Positions 1-7,180 of a stretch of DNA of 16,258 nucleotides are shown piece by piece. The notes below the pieces were generated by a model that was not told the DNA's origin, did no database searches, and worked only from the letters and a program-made list of their open reading frames with translations. Origin of the DNA: an uncultured Collinsella sp. (GTDB lineage: Bacteria > Actinomycetota > Coriobacteriia > Coriobacteriales > Coriobacteriaceae); assembly GCA_900764025.1 (NCBI GenBank), contig CAAFMM010000129.1, forward strand, positions 1 to 16,258, given 5' to 3'. The position numbers and the translations under genes are program-made. Each line of letters opens with the position of its first letter. The first letter of the stretch is position 1.

Positions 1-1
1 A

Positions 2-1492
2 TGGGATTCCGTCGAAAGCCGCCTGTACGGCGAGTTCTGCGCGTTTTGGCGCGTCTGCCCCCTATACGAGATCGAGTTCTCGCGTGAGGGAAGCTACGAA
101 ACGCTCGCGAAGATGCTCGGTCAGAACCTTATCGAAAAATGGCCGCAGAAAAAGGTCGACTACCTGCGCCACACTTTCCTGCTCTTTAAGCGTGCCTACC
201 TTCGCGCAGGCGGCGATCACCTGGACATTACGCCCGCCGACGCCATGCTCGTCTACCTCAATGTGTACAACCAGGACCGCCTGCTGGATACGCCAACGGA
301 TATCGTCGTAAACCGCCTGTGCAAGATCTGGCGCGAGCTGGTCATTGCCGGCAAAAATGACGAGGACAAGGTCGATCTTGTCGAAGCACCGAGCGTCGAC
401 GAGGAGGAGACGCCCGCCAAGTCCACCTCTGGCGTGCTCAACTTCTTTATGGGCAAGACCGTCTACTCGACGGCCAACCCCCTGCGCATCGCCTTTATCC
501 ATGAGTTCCCCTGTGCGACGTCGAGCTGGGACAGCCTGCACGACCAAGGGCGTCAGTATCTCGATGAGCACTTTGGCGGTGTCGTGCGCACCGAGGCGTT
601 CGAGGACTGTCACGATCCGGATGTGTTCTACGCCGCCGTGGAAACGGCTGTCAAACATGGAGCAAACGTCATCTTCTCGACCTCGCACCGCCTGATGGAA
701 TACACGCTCAGGGCTGCCGTTGAGTATCCCCGGGTTCGGTTCCTCAACTGCTCTATCGGCCTTCCCCATCAAAGCGTCCGTTCGTACTTTGGCAAGATGT
801 ACGAGGCCAAGTTTCTGCTGGGCGCCCTTGCGGCCAGCATGGCGGACAACCACCGCATCGGTTACCACGCGTCGGTCTTCGCCTCGGGCGCACTCAGCGA
901 GATCAACGCCTTTGCGATTGGCGCCTCGCTGCTCGACCCGCGCGCGCAGGTCATCCTCACCTGGGGCGATGTTCCCGCCGGTGGTCTTGCCGAAGCCATG
1001 TGCCGCGAAGGCGTAAGCGTCATGACCGGCGCTGACATGTCAAAGTCGCTCGAAGACCCAACGGCCTACGGGCTTCACCGCTTGGTCGACGGCAAAGTCA
1101 TCGGCATCGCCATGCCCGTATGGAACTGGGGCCGTTACTACGAGCTCATCGTTCGCAGCCTTCTTCACGGCACGTGGGACGAGACCAGCGACGACAACCA
1201 AGTGCGCGCTGTCAACTACTGGTATGGCATGAGCTCCGGCGTTATCGACATCCGTTACGCTCCGGGCCTACCCTACCAAACGCGCAAACTCGTGCAGTTG
1301 CTCCGCAACGGCATTGTTGTGGGATCCATCAACCCCTTTGGCGGCGAGCTCCACAGCCAGAACGGCGTGGTACAGATCGAAGGCTTCCCTCCGCTGCCGA
1401 GCACGCAGATTGTCGAGATGAATTGGCTGGCGGACAACGTGGTAGGCACCATTCCGCAGCTCGACGATGAGCCGAAAGTCCCTACCCTATGA
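2..1492 (+). CDS. BMP/PnrA-like substrate-binding domain protein, 5'-partial
   Basis: The reading frame is open from the first bases of the window to the TGA at 1490-1492, so the N-terminus is missing; an in-frame ATG at 113 is probably internal. The first ~150 visible residues match no domain I recognise and end in an acidic, low-complexity linker. From about nucleotide 485 (RIAFIHEFP, SSWDSLHDQGRQYLDEHFGG, FYAAVETAVKHGANVIFSTS, KMYEAKFLLGALAA, INPFGG) the protein follows the BMP/PnrA family of nucleoside-type periplasmic binding proteins. No signal peptide or lipobox is seen, but the true start is outside the window. The unusual N-terminal region suggests a sensor or regulator rather than a plain transporter lipoprotein (inference). 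The stop overlaps the next gene start as ATGA, so the two are probably translated together. The family call is fairly sure; the ligand and role are not. Confidence 0.75.
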   Translation, partial: WDSVESRLYGEFCAFWRVCPLYEIEFSREGSYETLAKMLGQNLIEKWPQKKVDYLRHTFLLFKRAYLRAGGDHLDITPADAMLVYLNVYNQDRLLDTPTDIVVNRLCKIWRELVIAGKNDEDKVDLVEAPSVDEEETPAKSTSGVLNFFMGKTVYSTANPLRIAFIHEFPCATSSWDSLHDQGRQYLDEHFGGVVRTEAFEDCHDPDVFYAAVETAVKHGANVIFSTSHRLMEYTLRAAVEYPRVRFLNCSIGLPHQSVRSYFGKMYEAKFLLGALAASMADNHRIGYHASVFASGALSEINAFAIGASLLDPRAQVILTWGDVPAGGLAEAMCREGVSVMTGADMSKSLEDPTAYGLHRLVDGKVIGIAMPVWNWGRYYELIVRSLLHGTWDETSDDNQVRAVNYWYGMSSGVIDIRYAPGLPYQTRKLVQLLRNGIVVGSINPFGGELHSQNGVVQIEGFPPLPSTQIVEMNWLADNVVGTIPQLDDEPKVPTL

Positions 1493-2199
1493 AAATCCTT
1501 GCCATAGCCGATACCGAAGAACGATGCCTTTGGGAGTGTTTTCGCAAGGAACGCTTTGAGGGAGTCGACCTGATTTTGTCCGCCGGCGATCTGGACCCGG
1601 ACTATCTTGAGTTTTTGGTTACGGTCATCAACAAACCGCTCATCTACGTGCGCGGCAACCACGATGACCGCTACGCACGTCATGCACCGGGCGGATGTAT
1701 CTGCGTAGAAGACAGCGTGTACACGTACCGGGGGATTCGCATTGCGGGCCTTGGCGGGTCCATGCGTTATCGCGACGGCGCCAACATGTACACCGAACGC
1801 GAGATGTCCAAGCGCATGCGTAAGCTGTCGCGTAAGGTTAGGATGGTCGGCGGGTGCGACATTCTGCTTACCCATGCACCCGCCGCCGGTGTGGGTGATT
1901 TGGACGATCTGCCGCATCGAGGGTTTGAGTGCTTTAACACGGCGCTTGAGTCCTGGGGGGCCGACTACATGGTGCATGGGCATGTACACCAAAGCTACGG
2001 TTACGATTTTCAGCGCGAGCGGCAGCATGCGTGTGGAACGACGATCATCAACGCCTGCGGCTATACGCAGTTTGAGCTCGACCAAACGCGCTACCCCATC
2101 CGTGGCTGGCAGGCAGCCTGGCTCAACTCGCAAACCATGCGCCGCGAGCTCAAACGCCACGATGCCATCGAGTCCTCAACCGCCAGAACACCCTGGTAA
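1489..2199 (+). CDS. Calcineurin-like metallophosphoesterase
   Basis: This 236-residue cytoplasmic protein carries the two-metal phosphoesterase motifs in order: D8-T-E10, GDLD (D34), GNHD (N57, H58), a THA histidine (H129) and GHVH (H165, H167). The fold hydrolyses phosphomono- or diesters; the substrate cannot be told from sequence. The first motif is DxE instead of the usual DxH. From memory, a Clostridia/Coriobacteria subfamily beginning with similar 'IAD.E...LW' residues shares this, so it is probably a subfamily trait and not decay. The ATG overlaps the stop of the upstream BMP-domain gene (ATGA), which argues for translational coupling and a shared function. The TAA lies inside the left arm of a long terminator hairpin. 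Confidence 0.88.
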   Translation: MKILAIADTEERCLWECFRKERFEGVDLILSAGDLDPDYLEFLVTVINKPLIYVRGNHDDRYARHAPGGCICVEDSVYTYRGIRIAGLGGSMRYRDGANMYTEREMSKRMRKLSRKVRMVGGCDILLTHAPAAGVGDLDDLPHRGFECFNTALESWGADYMVHGHVHQSYGYDFQRERQHACGTTIINACGYTQFELDQTRYPIRGWQAAWLNSQTMRRELKRHDAIESSTARTPW

Positions 2200-2238
2200 C
2201 CACCTCAAAGGGGACGCTGTCCCCTTTGAGGTGGTTTT
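2198..2238 (+). terminator. 18-bp perfect hairpin at the end of the phosphoesterase gene
   Basis: Bases 2198-2215 and 2219-2236 are exact inverted copies of 18 bp around a GCT loop, followed by a short T run (to 2238). The left arm includes the last two bases of the TAA stop codon. Its core (AAAGGGGAC/GTCCCCTTT) resembles dispersed palindromes I recall from related genomes, so it may be a repeat family serving as a terminator. The T run is short; termination is inferred. Confidence 0.7.
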
Positions 2239-2249
2239 GATGCGATAGC

Positions 2250-2290
2250 AAGAAACCCGGTCCTGCACGAGGCAGAACCGGGTTTCTTTA
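2250..2290. terminator. Convergent hairpin terminator between phosphoesterase and rplA
   Basis: AGAAACCCGGT (2251-2261) pairs with ACCGGGTTTCT (2277-2287), with extra CTGC/GCAG pairing inside (2263-2266 with 2272-2275). The plus strand continues TTTCTTTA, so termination works best for the plus strand. The stem also lies just past the rplA stop and can serve the minus-strand operon. Confidence 0.75.
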
Positions 2291-2324
2291 GCAATGCTTG
2301 CTGTACTCAGGCAGTAACTAGCAG

Positions 2325-3032
2325 TTACTCAGCCAGGAAGTCACGCTGGACAGCGGGATCGACCTTGACGCCAGGGCCCATGGTGGAAGACACGGAGATG
2401 GACTTGACGTACTTGCCCTTAGCAGAAGAGGGCTTGACGCGCAGGATCTCGGTGTACAGGGCAGCGTAGTTCTCGACGAGCTGCTGCTCAGAGAAGGACT
2501 TCTTGCCCAGGGGCACGTGGCAGATGCCGTAGCGGTCGGCGCGGTACTCAACACGGCCAGCCTTGAGCTCGGAGACCATCTTGGCGACGTCCATAGTCAC
2601 GGTGCCGAGCTTGGGGTTCGGCATGAGGCCACGGGGACCAAGGATCTTACCGATGCGGCCAACCTTGGCCATCATGTTCGGCGTAGCGATAGCGGCGTCG
2701 AAGTTGATCTCGCCCTTCTGGATCTGGGCGACGAGCTCGTCGGAACCGATGATGTCGGCGCCGGCAGCCTCAGCCTCGCGGGCCTTCTCGCCCTCGGCGA
2801 AGACGGCAACACGAACGGTCTTGCCGGTGCCGTGGGGCAAGGAGATAGAACCACGGATGTTCTGGTCAGCCTTACGAGTATCGATGCCCAGACGGAAGTG
2901 GGCCTCGACGGTCTCGTCGAACTTGGCGGTGTCGAGCTCCTTGATGAGCTTGGCAGCCTGAAGGGGGGTGTAGAGCGTGGCGCGGTCGATCTTCTCGGCA
3001 GCGGCGTTATAGCTCTTACCATGCTTAGCCAT
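2325..3032 (-). CDS. rplA: 50S ribosomal protein L1
   Basis: The product ([16 protein letters not shown]...) is a full-length bacterial L1 of 235 residues. It shows the family blocks [43 protein letters not shown] and the C-terminal [11 protein letters not shown]1 binds 23S rRNA at the L1 stalk, assists release of deacylated tRNA, and in many bacteria represses its own operon by binding the mRNA. I chose the ATG at 3032 over the one at 3038: AGGAGG (3041-3046) lies 8 nt from the former and only 2 nt from the latter. It is the last gene of the cluster; terminator hairpins follow, and rplJ/rplL are not next to it. Confidence 0.97.
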   Translation of the reverse strand: MAKHGKSYNAAAEKIDRATLYTPLQAAKLIKELDTAKFDETVEAHFRLGIDTRKADQNIRGSISLPHGTGKTVRVAVFAEGEKAREAEAAGADIIGSDELVAQIQKGEINFDAAIATPNMMAKVGRIGKILGPRGLMPNPKLGTVTMDVAKMVSELKAGRVEYRADRYGICHVPLGKKSFSEQQLVENYAALYTEILRVKPSSAKGKYVKSISVSSTMGPGVKVDPAVQRDFLAE

Positions 3033-3040
3033 GTGCATTA

Positions 3041-3046
3041 CCTCCT
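3041..3046 (-). promoter_or_regulatory. rplA ribosome binding site that decides the start
   Basis: A perfect AGGAGG on the minus strand. It is 8 nt from the ATG at 3032 but only 2 nt from the upstream in-frame ATG at 3038, so the shorter protein is preferred. Confidence 0.85.
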
Positions 3047-3056
3047 GTGGTTAAAC

Positions 3057-3131
3057 GGGCGTGAGCCCTCCCACATCGTATCGTGTGCCCTATTGCACAC
3101 ATATAACGGGCGCCCCGGTCGGAGCACCCGT
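3057..3131 (-). other. Structured rplK–rplA spacer with three hairpins
   Basis: Three stems lie in this spacer. The largest, 3106-3131, pairs 11 bp (two G·U) on the minus-strand transcript around a GAC/ACC loop. A second pairs GTGTGC/GCACAC (3083-3088 with 3095-3100), and a third pairs GGGC/GCCC near 3057-3068. The largest is followed by TTATAT, not a clean T run. They may be partial terminators, RNA processing signals or a control site; only the pairings are seen. Confidence 0.55.
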
Positions 3132-3149
3132 CATTACCTAAAGAAATCG

Positions 3150-3578
3150 CTACTCAGCGATGGTGACGCCCATGGAGCGGGCGGTACCGGCGATGATCTT
3201 CTTGGCGGCGTCAATGTCGTTGGCATTGAGGTCCGGCATCTTGATCTCGGCGATCTTGGTGAGCTGCTCCTGGGAGAGCTGACCAACCTTGTCGGCCTGC
3301 GGCTTAGCGGAACCAGACTTGAGGTTCAGCTCCTTCTTGATGAGGTGAGCCGCCGGCGGGGTCTTGGTGATGAAGGAGAAGGACTTGTCCTCGTAGACAG
3401 AGATCTCAACGGGGATGATGTCGCCCTTCTTGTCCTGCGTCTCGGCGTTAAAGGCCTGGCAGAACTGCATGATGTTCACGCCAGCAGCGCCCAGGGCGGG
3501 GCCGACGGGAGGAGCGGGGTTAGCTGCACCAGCAGGAATCTGGAGCTTAATGACGTTGGCAACCTTCTTCTCAGCCAT
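3150..3578 (-). CDS. rplK: 50S ribosomal protein L11
   Basis: This is a complete L11 of 142 residues, the usual bacterial length. The N-terminal domain has [35 protein letters not shown], and the C-terminal rRNA-binding domain ends [11 protein letters not shown]11 binds the GTPase-associated centre of 23S rRNA, is needed for the stringent response through RelA-type enzymes, and is the thiopeptide target region. The proline-rich switch linking the domains is present. The start was set at 3578 (MAEKKV...) because AAAGGA lies 6 nt from this ATG but directly abuts the alternative ATG at 3584. It follows nusG after a ~120-base leader and precedes rplA, the standard order. Confidence 0.97.
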   Translation of the reverse strand: MAEKKVANVIKLQIPAGAANPAPPVGPALGAAGVNIMQFCQAFNAETQDKKGDIIPVEISVYEDKSFSFITKTPPAAHLIKKELNLKSGSAKPQADKVGQLSQEQLTKIAEIKMPDLNANDIDAAKKIIAGTARSMGVTIAE

Positions 3579-3584
3579 GGTCAT

Positions 3585-3590
3585 TCCTTT
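3585..3590 (-). promoter_or_regulatory. rplK ribosome binding site that decides the start
   Basis: AAAGGA on the minus strand lies 6 nt before the ATG at 3578 and touches the ATG at 3584, which leaves no spacing for the longer form. Confidence 0.75.
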
Positions 3591-3698
3591 CGAATCACGA
3601 GTGTGAAGTACTTGCTATATCGTAAGCACGCACGTGTTAGAAGCACTCCTGAGATGAGCAGTCACAGAAGAAGCACGCTCGCGCGAACGGACGAAAAC

Positions 3699-4235
3699 TT
3701 AAGCGATGACAGCGACCTGGTTAAAGTCGAGCTCGACCGGCGTCTCACGGCCAAAGATCATCAGCGTGACCTTGAGCTTGCCAGCCTCGGTGTTAACCTC
3801 GGAGACCTTGCCATCAAAGTCGGTAAGCGGACCATCGGTGACGCGGACGGACGTGCCGACCTCAATATCAACCGAGGTGCGCTTGGGCGAATCGCCCTTA
3901 CCGGGACGACGAGTCATCTTGTTGTACTCGTCGCGGGAAAGCGGAGCAGGCTTGCCGTTGCCGCCCAGGAAACCGGTGACGCCAGGCGTGTTACGAACAC
4001 ACGTCCAAGCATCGTCATCCATCTCCATGCGGACCAGGACATAACCCGGGAAGATCTTGGAATCCTTGGTCTCACGCTTGCCACCCTCTTTAATCTCGGT
4101 GACACGCTCCATAGGAATCTCGATATCAAAGATACGGTCCTGCATGCCCATAGTCTCGATGCGATGCTCGAGATCGGACTTAACGCGGTTCTCGTATCCA
4201 GAGTAAGTGTGAACGACGTACCAACGCTTAGACAT
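3699..4235 (-). CDS. nusG: Transcription termination/antitermination factor NusG
   Basis: A 178-residue NusG with the N-terminal NGN domain ([22 protein letters not shown], then [11 protein letters not shown] and [10 protein letters not shown]) and a C-terminal KOW domain from about residue 125 ([21 protein letters not shown]). NusG binds RNA polymerase at the clamp, modulates pausing, and links the polymerase to Rho or to ribosomal S10 through KOW. The length is typical and lacks the long acidic N-terminal extension found in some actinobacteria. The start is only 3 nt from the secE stop, and its ribosome binding site (GAGGGG) lies in the end of secE, so the two are probably translationally coupled. 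Confidence 0.97.
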   Translation of the reverse strand: MSKRWYVVHTYSGYENRVKSDLEHRIETMGMQDRIFDIEIPMERVTEIKEGGKRETKDSKIFPGYVLVRMEMDDDAWTCVRNTPGVTGFLGGNGKPAPLSRDEYNKMTRRPGKGDSPKRTSVDIEVGTSVRVTDGPLTDFDGKVSEVNTEAGKLKVTLMIFGRETPVELDFNQVAVIA

Positions 4236-4238
4236 GGT

Positions 4239-4577
4239 TTAGCCCCTCAATCCAGAGAACAGAGCAAGAGCCTCGCCAAAGCCAGCATCGAGCAGAGCGA
4301 TGACGACGCCGACGACGATCAGAGAAGCGCAAACGACGACCGAGTAGTTCACGAGCTCCTTCTTATCGGGCCACGTGACACGCTTCATCTCGGACTTGAC
4401 CGAAGCGAAATACTTCTTGGTGCGGGCGAAGAAACCAGGCTTCTCGTTCTTCTTGGACTTCGCAGCCTTCTCGTTCTTCTTGGCAACGGCCTTCTTGGCC
4501 TCAACCTTGGAGTTGGCGGCAGCGTTGTTGGCAGGTGCCGGCTGCTGAGCCTTCTTCTTGTTCTTCTTGTTGGCCAT
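4239..4577 (-). CDS. secE: Preprotein translocase subunit SecE
   Basis: This 112-residue protein has a long lysine/alanine-rich hydrophilic N-terminus (about residues 1-48), then the SecE amphipathic segment FFARTKKYFASVKSEMKRVTWPDKKELVNYS, containing the conserved VTWP turn, and one transmembrane helix (VVVCASLIVVGVVIALLDAGF). SecE clamps SecY in the inner-membrane SecYEG channel. Like most non-enteric bacteria it has a single transmembrane helix. The GGAGGT ribosome binding site is 7 nt from the ATG. It lies between tRNA-Trp and nusG, the usual order. Confidence 0.96.
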   Translation of the reverse strand: MANKKNKKKAQQPAPANNAAANSKVEAKKAVAKKNEKAAKSKKNEKPGFFARTKKYFASVKSEMKRVTWPDKKELVNYSVVVCASLIVVGVVIALLDAGFGEALALFSGLRG

Positions 4578-4616
4578 TTGGGTTACCTCCGCGCAATGCG
4601 CTTATACATGAGTAAA

Positions 4617-4644
4617 CCGTAAGCCCCCAAGTGGGAGCTTACGG
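4617..4644 (-). terminator. Hairpin between tRNA-Trp and secE
   Basis: On the minus strand CCGTAAGCTCCC pairs with GGGGGCTTACGG (12 bp, one G·U) around ACTT, followed by TTTACTC. It could be a leaky terminator or a processing stem releasing tRNA-Trp from secE-nusG mRNA. A TATAAG sequence just downstream (about 4600-4605) might be a weak -10 box for secE. Confidence 0.5.
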
Positions 4645-4653
4645 AATAATGAC

Positions 4654-4729
4654 TGGCACGCCAGGAAGGACTCGAACCCTCAACACTCGGTTTTGGAGAC
4701 CGATGCTCTACCAATTGAACTACTGGCGT
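4654..4729 (-). tRNA. tRNA-Trp (anticodon CCA)
   Basis: The 76-nt cloverleaf closes: acceptor ACGCCAG/CTGGCGT, anticodon stem TCGGT/ACCGA around CTCCAAA (anticodon CCA), T arm with GGTTCGAGTCC, discriminator G73 and an encoded CCA end. It lies between rpmG and secE, as in many actinobacteria. Confidence 0.97.
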
Positions 4730-4742
4730 ATGTGACTAGAGA

Positions 4743-4892
4743 CTAGCGAGTCTCTTTGTGCAGCGTGTGGTGACGGCACCAGGGGCAATACTTCTTGATC
4801 TCCATACGATCAGGCATGGTCGACTTGTTCTTGGTGGTAGTATAGTTGCGGCGCTTGCACTCAGTGCACGCAAGAGTAACTAGAGTACGCAT
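4743..4892 (-). CDS. rpmG: 50S ribosomal protein L33
   Basis: The 49-residue product starts [19 protein letters not shown] and ends [17 protein letters not shown]. It carries two CxxC pairs (C9/C12 and C36/C39), so it is the zinc-binding (C+) form of L33, a large-subunit protein near the E site. The length is typical. The ribosome binding site is weak (AGGA close to the ATG). It is the first gene after a TTGACA promoter at 4938-4967 and is followed by tRNA-Trp, secE and nusG on the same strand. Confidence 0.96.
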   Translation of the reverse strand: MRTLVTLACTECKRRNYTTTKNKSTMPDRMEIKKYCPWCRHHTLHKETR

Positions 4893-4937
4893 GTATCCTG
4901 AACCTTTCATTTCCGCCCCGTACGGGCACGAGTTGTT

Positions 4938-4967
4938 ACTTTATCAGCTCCACGTAAGTGCTGTCAA
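4938..4967 (-). promoter_or_regulatory. Sigma-70-type promoter of rpmG–tRNA-Trp–secE–nusG
   Basis: On the minus strand a consensus TTGACA (4962-4967) is followed after 18 bp by TAAAGT (4938-4943; 4 of 6 matches to TATAAT). The start of transcription would leave a leader of about 35-40 nt before rpmG. The bases around the -35 box repeat those of the tRNA/tuf promoter. Confidence 0.6.
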
Positions 4968-5105
4968 TGAAAACCTCGAATCAATTGGTTCTCGGTGGAT
5001 CCATTCATATTTGGAACACATCAATGGAGCCAGCGAGATCTAATCGACGGTGCACCCAGAACCATTATCGATCCTCTCGACACCAGCAACGGCTCAATAT
5101 CCATT

Positions 5106-5144
5106 GCAGAAAAGAACCCGGCACCCATATAAGTGCCGGGTTCT
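5106..5144 (-). terminator. Rho-independent terminator of tuf
   Basis: AGAACCCGGCAC (5113-5124) and GTGCCGGGTTCT (5133-5144) form a perfect 12-bp stem. On the minus strand it is followed by TTTCTG. It lies about 28 bp past the tuf stop. Confidence 0.88.
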
Positions 5145-5171
5145 CTAAGTCAGCTATATCAGAGAGCTAAT

Positions 5172-6362
5172 TTACTCAATGATCGTGGAGACGATGCCCG
5201 AACCGACGGTGTGGCCGCCCTCGCGGATAGCGAAGCGCAGGCCCTCCTCCATGGCAATCGGGTGGATGAGGTCGCCCTCGATGGTGATGTGGTCACCAGG
5301 CATAGCCATCTCGGTGCCCTCGGGGAGCTTGACCGTTCCGGTAACGTCGGTGGTACGGAAGTAGAACTGAGGACGATAACCATCGAAGAACGGAGTGTGA
5401 CGGCCGCCCTCCTCCTTGGTCAGAACGTAGATCTCGCCGGTGAACTTGGTGTGCGGGGTAACCGAACCGGGCTTGCAGAGAACCTGGCCGCGCTCGATGT
5501 CCTCGCGCTTGATGCCGCGGAGCAGCAGACCGACGTTGTCGCCAGCCTCGCAGAAGTCCATGGACTTACGGAACATCTCGATACCGGTAACGACGGTGTT
5601 CTGGGTATCCTTGATGCCGACGATCTCGACAGGCTCGTTGAGCTTGAGCTCACCGCGCTCGACACGGCCGGTAGCAACGGTACCACGGCCGGAGATGGTC
5701 ATAACGTCCTCAACGGCCATCAGGAACGGGAGGTCGTTGTTACGAGCAGGCGTCGGGATGTACTCGTCGACGGCCTTCATGAGCTCGCGGATAGCGTCCA
5801 TCCACTTGGCGTCGCCCTCGAGAGCGCCCAGAGCGGAACCACGGATGACGGGGATGTCGTCGCCGGGGAAATCGTACTCGGAGAGGAGCTCACGGGTCTC
5901 CATCTCGACGAGGTCGATGAGCTCGTCATCGTCGACCATGTCGCACTTGTTCAGGAAGACGACGATGTAGGGAACGCCGACCTGACGGGCGAGCAGGATG
6001 TGCTCGCGGGTCTGAGCCATGGGGCCGTCGGTAGCGGCGATAACCAGGATAGCGCCGTCCATCTGAGCAGCGCCGGAGATCATGTTCTTGACGTAGTCAG
6101 CGTGGCCCGGGCAGTCAACGTGAGCGTAGTGACGGGCAGCGGTCTCGTACTCAACGTGGGAGACGGAGATCGTAATGCCGCGCTCGCGCTCCTCGGGAGC
6201 CTTGTCGATGTTCTCGAACGCAGTGAAGTCAGCCTTGCAGCCCTCGGTCTCGGAGAGAACCTTGGTGATGGCAGCGGTCAGCGTGGTCTTGCCGTGGTCG
6301 ACGTGACCAATGGTGCCGATGTTAACATGCGGCTTAGTGCGCTCAAACTTCTCTTTGGCCAT
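5172..6362 (-). CDS. tuf: Elongation factor Tu
   Basis: The product is a complete 396-residue EF-Tu, the GTPase that brings aminoacyl-tRNA to the ribosomal A site. The GTP-binding motifs are all present: GHVDHGKT (residues 19-26), the RGIT switch, DCPGH, NKCD and SAL, followed by the two beta-barrel domains and the C-terminal [12 protein letters not shown]. The start at 6362 ([14 protein letters not shown]) has GAGGAGG five bases upstream; an upstream in-frame ATG at 6431 lies in a hairpin loop and adds non-homologous residues. It is the last gene behind three tRNA genes, an arrangement like the E. coli tufB unit, and ends in its own terminator. Confidence 0.98.
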   Translation of the reverse strand: MAKEKFERTKPHVNIGTIGHVDHGKTTLTAAITKVLSETEGCKADFTAFENIDKAPEERERGITISVSHVEYETAARHYAHVDCPGHADYVKNMISGAAQMDGAILVIAATDGPMAQTREHILLARQVGVPYIVVFLNKCDMVDDDELIDLVEMETRELLSEYDFPGDDIPVIRGSALGALEGDAKWMDAIRELMKAVDEYIPTPARNNDLPFLMAVEDVMTISGRGTVATGRVERGELKLNEPVEIVGIKDTQNTVVTGIEMFRKSMDFCEAGDNVGLLLRGIKREDIERGQVLCKPGSVTPHTKFTGEIYVLTKEEGGRHTPFFDGYRPQFYFRTTDVTGTVKLPEGTEMAMPGDHITIEGDLIHPIAMEEGLRFAIREGGHTVGSGIVSTIIE

Positions 6363-6416
6363 AAAGCCCTCCTCTAAACAGGTCGTCCCCGGACGGGACT
6401 TTGCCTTTATACCATA

Positions 6417-6447
6417 GTGGCCTCTCAACATACTATTGAGAAGCCAC
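6417..6447 (-). other. Hairpin between tRNA-Met and tuf
   Basis: A 12-bp stem (one G·U) around a 7-nt loop lies in the tRNA-Met–tuf spacer. No T run follows on the minus strand (TATGGTATAAAGG follows), so it is more likely a processing or stability stem than a terminator. Confidence 0.5.
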
Positions 6448-6458
6448 CGTGTTACCTA

Positions 6459-6535
6459 TGGTAGCGGTGACTGGATTCGAACCAGTGACGCCACGGGTAT
6501 GAACCGTGTGCTCTAACCAACTGAGCTACACCGCC
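6459..6535 (-). tRNA. tRNA-Met (elongator type, anticodon CAT)
   Basis: A 77-nt cloverleaf: acceptor GGCGGTG/CACCGCT, which closes with a G·U at position 1-72, anticodon stem CACGG/CCGTG around TTCATAC (anticodon CAT), T arm ACTGG-TTCGAAT-CCAGT, discriminator A and encoded CCA. The closed 1-72 pair and A73 fit an elongator; a tRNA-Ile(CAU) precursor of lysidine type cannot be wholly excluded by eye. Confidence 0.92.
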
Positions 6536-6538
6536 GGA

Positions 6539-6614
6539 TGGAGCCTGCAACCAGACTTGAACTGGTGACCTCTTCGTTACCAACGAAGTGCTCTACCGAC
6601 TGAGCTATACAGGC
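6539..6614 (-). tRNA. tRNA-Thr (anticodon GGT)
   Basis: A 76-nt cloverleaf: acceptor GCCTGTA/TGCAGGC, anticodon stem CTTCG/CGAAG around TTGGTAA (anticodon GGT), U73 discriminator and encoded CCA. It lies 3 nt upstream of tRNA-Met. Confidence 0.96.
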
Positions 6615-6624
6615 ACTTGACGGG

Positions 6625-6706
6625 TGGGAGCTATAGGATTCGAACCTATGTAGGCAGAGCCAACGGGTTTACAGCCCGTCCCCATTAACCACTCGGGCAA
6701 ACTCCC
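6625..6706 (-). tRNA. tRNA-Tyr (anticodon GTA)
   Basis: The 82-nt gene has acceptor GGGAGTT/AGCTCCC, anticodon stem ACGGG/CCCGT around CTGTAAA (anticodon GTA), and the long variable arm of class II tRNAs. Discriminator A is followed by CCC, so the final CCA is not encoded, unlike its neighbours. It is the first gene behind the promoter at 6769-6798. Confidence 0.95.
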
Positions 6707-6768
6707 AATCGTTCAAGTATCCGCAGGTCCTTTGGTCTTTTGGACCGCCGCCCCCGCGAACGAAAAAG

Positions 6769-6798
6769 ATAATACGATGCAACCTTGGGGGCTGTCAA
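6769..6798 (-). promoter_or_regulatory. Strong promoter of tRNA-Tyr–Thr–Met–tuf
   Basis: On the minus strand a perfect TTGACA (6793-6798) is followed after 18 bp by TATTAT (6769-6774). It reads into tRNA-Tyr about 60 bp away, with no other gene between. The -35 box sits in the same GAGGTTTTC(A/G)TTGACAGC block as the rpmG promoter. Confidence 0.82.
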
Positions 6799-7030
6799 CG
6801 AAAACCTCTAGATACACGGTGCCGGGCGTATCTATATAGCTGTGACCTGCGGTTTTGTTGAGTTTGGATATGAAGGACGGTGGTTTTGGATACTGAGGTG
6901 ACATTTCCCGAGGTAACACTTTGGTGTAGTGGAGTACACCTTCAGTATCGAACTTCGATACCGGCTTATTTGCACCTATATATAGGTCGAGATCGGGGCT
7001 TCCCAGACAGAAGATTGCTCTTCCCAGGCA

Positions 7031-7150
7031 AAATCGAGCGTGGATTTTCTTCCGTTTGAAATCGAGCGTGGATAATCTGCCACTTTTGGCGTGTCCCCAT
7101 GGCCAAAGTGGCAGATTATCCACGTTCGTTCATCCGATAATCCACGCTCA
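7031..7150. repeat. GAGCGTGGAT repeats with a 22-bp inverted repeat
   Basis: AAATCGAGCGTGGAT occurs at 7031-7045 and again at 7059-7073, 28 bp apart. From 7068 to 7090 the second copy runs into an arm that pairs with 7102-7124 (about 22 bp, one bulged T) around an 11-nt loop. A third, inverted copy of the core (GATAATCCACGCTC) follows at 7136-7149. This looks like a REP/MITE-type palindromic element and not a terminator, since no T run follows either side. Confidence 0.65.
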
Positions 7151-7180
7151 GGGGGGGCAACCGAGCTCGACACGGCTTTT

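Noticed and set aside
2517..4622. 701-residue plus-strand open frame
   Set aside because: It runs antisense through rplA, rplK, nusG and secE, all certain genes, and is a by-product of their codon bias.
5133..6377. 414-residue plus-strand open frame opposite tuf
   Set aside because: Mirror of EF-Tu codon use; no domain and no ribosome binding site.
6363..6431. Upstream start for EF-Tu
   Set aside because: The added residues are not EF-Tu-like and lie in a hairpin; GAGGAGG serves the ATG at 6362.
6713..7123. 136-residue minus-strand open frame in the spacer before tRNA-Tyr
   Set aside because: It covers the palindromes and the TTGACA/TATTAT promoter, has no ribosome binding site worth noting and starts inside an inverted repeat. 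No family recognised.
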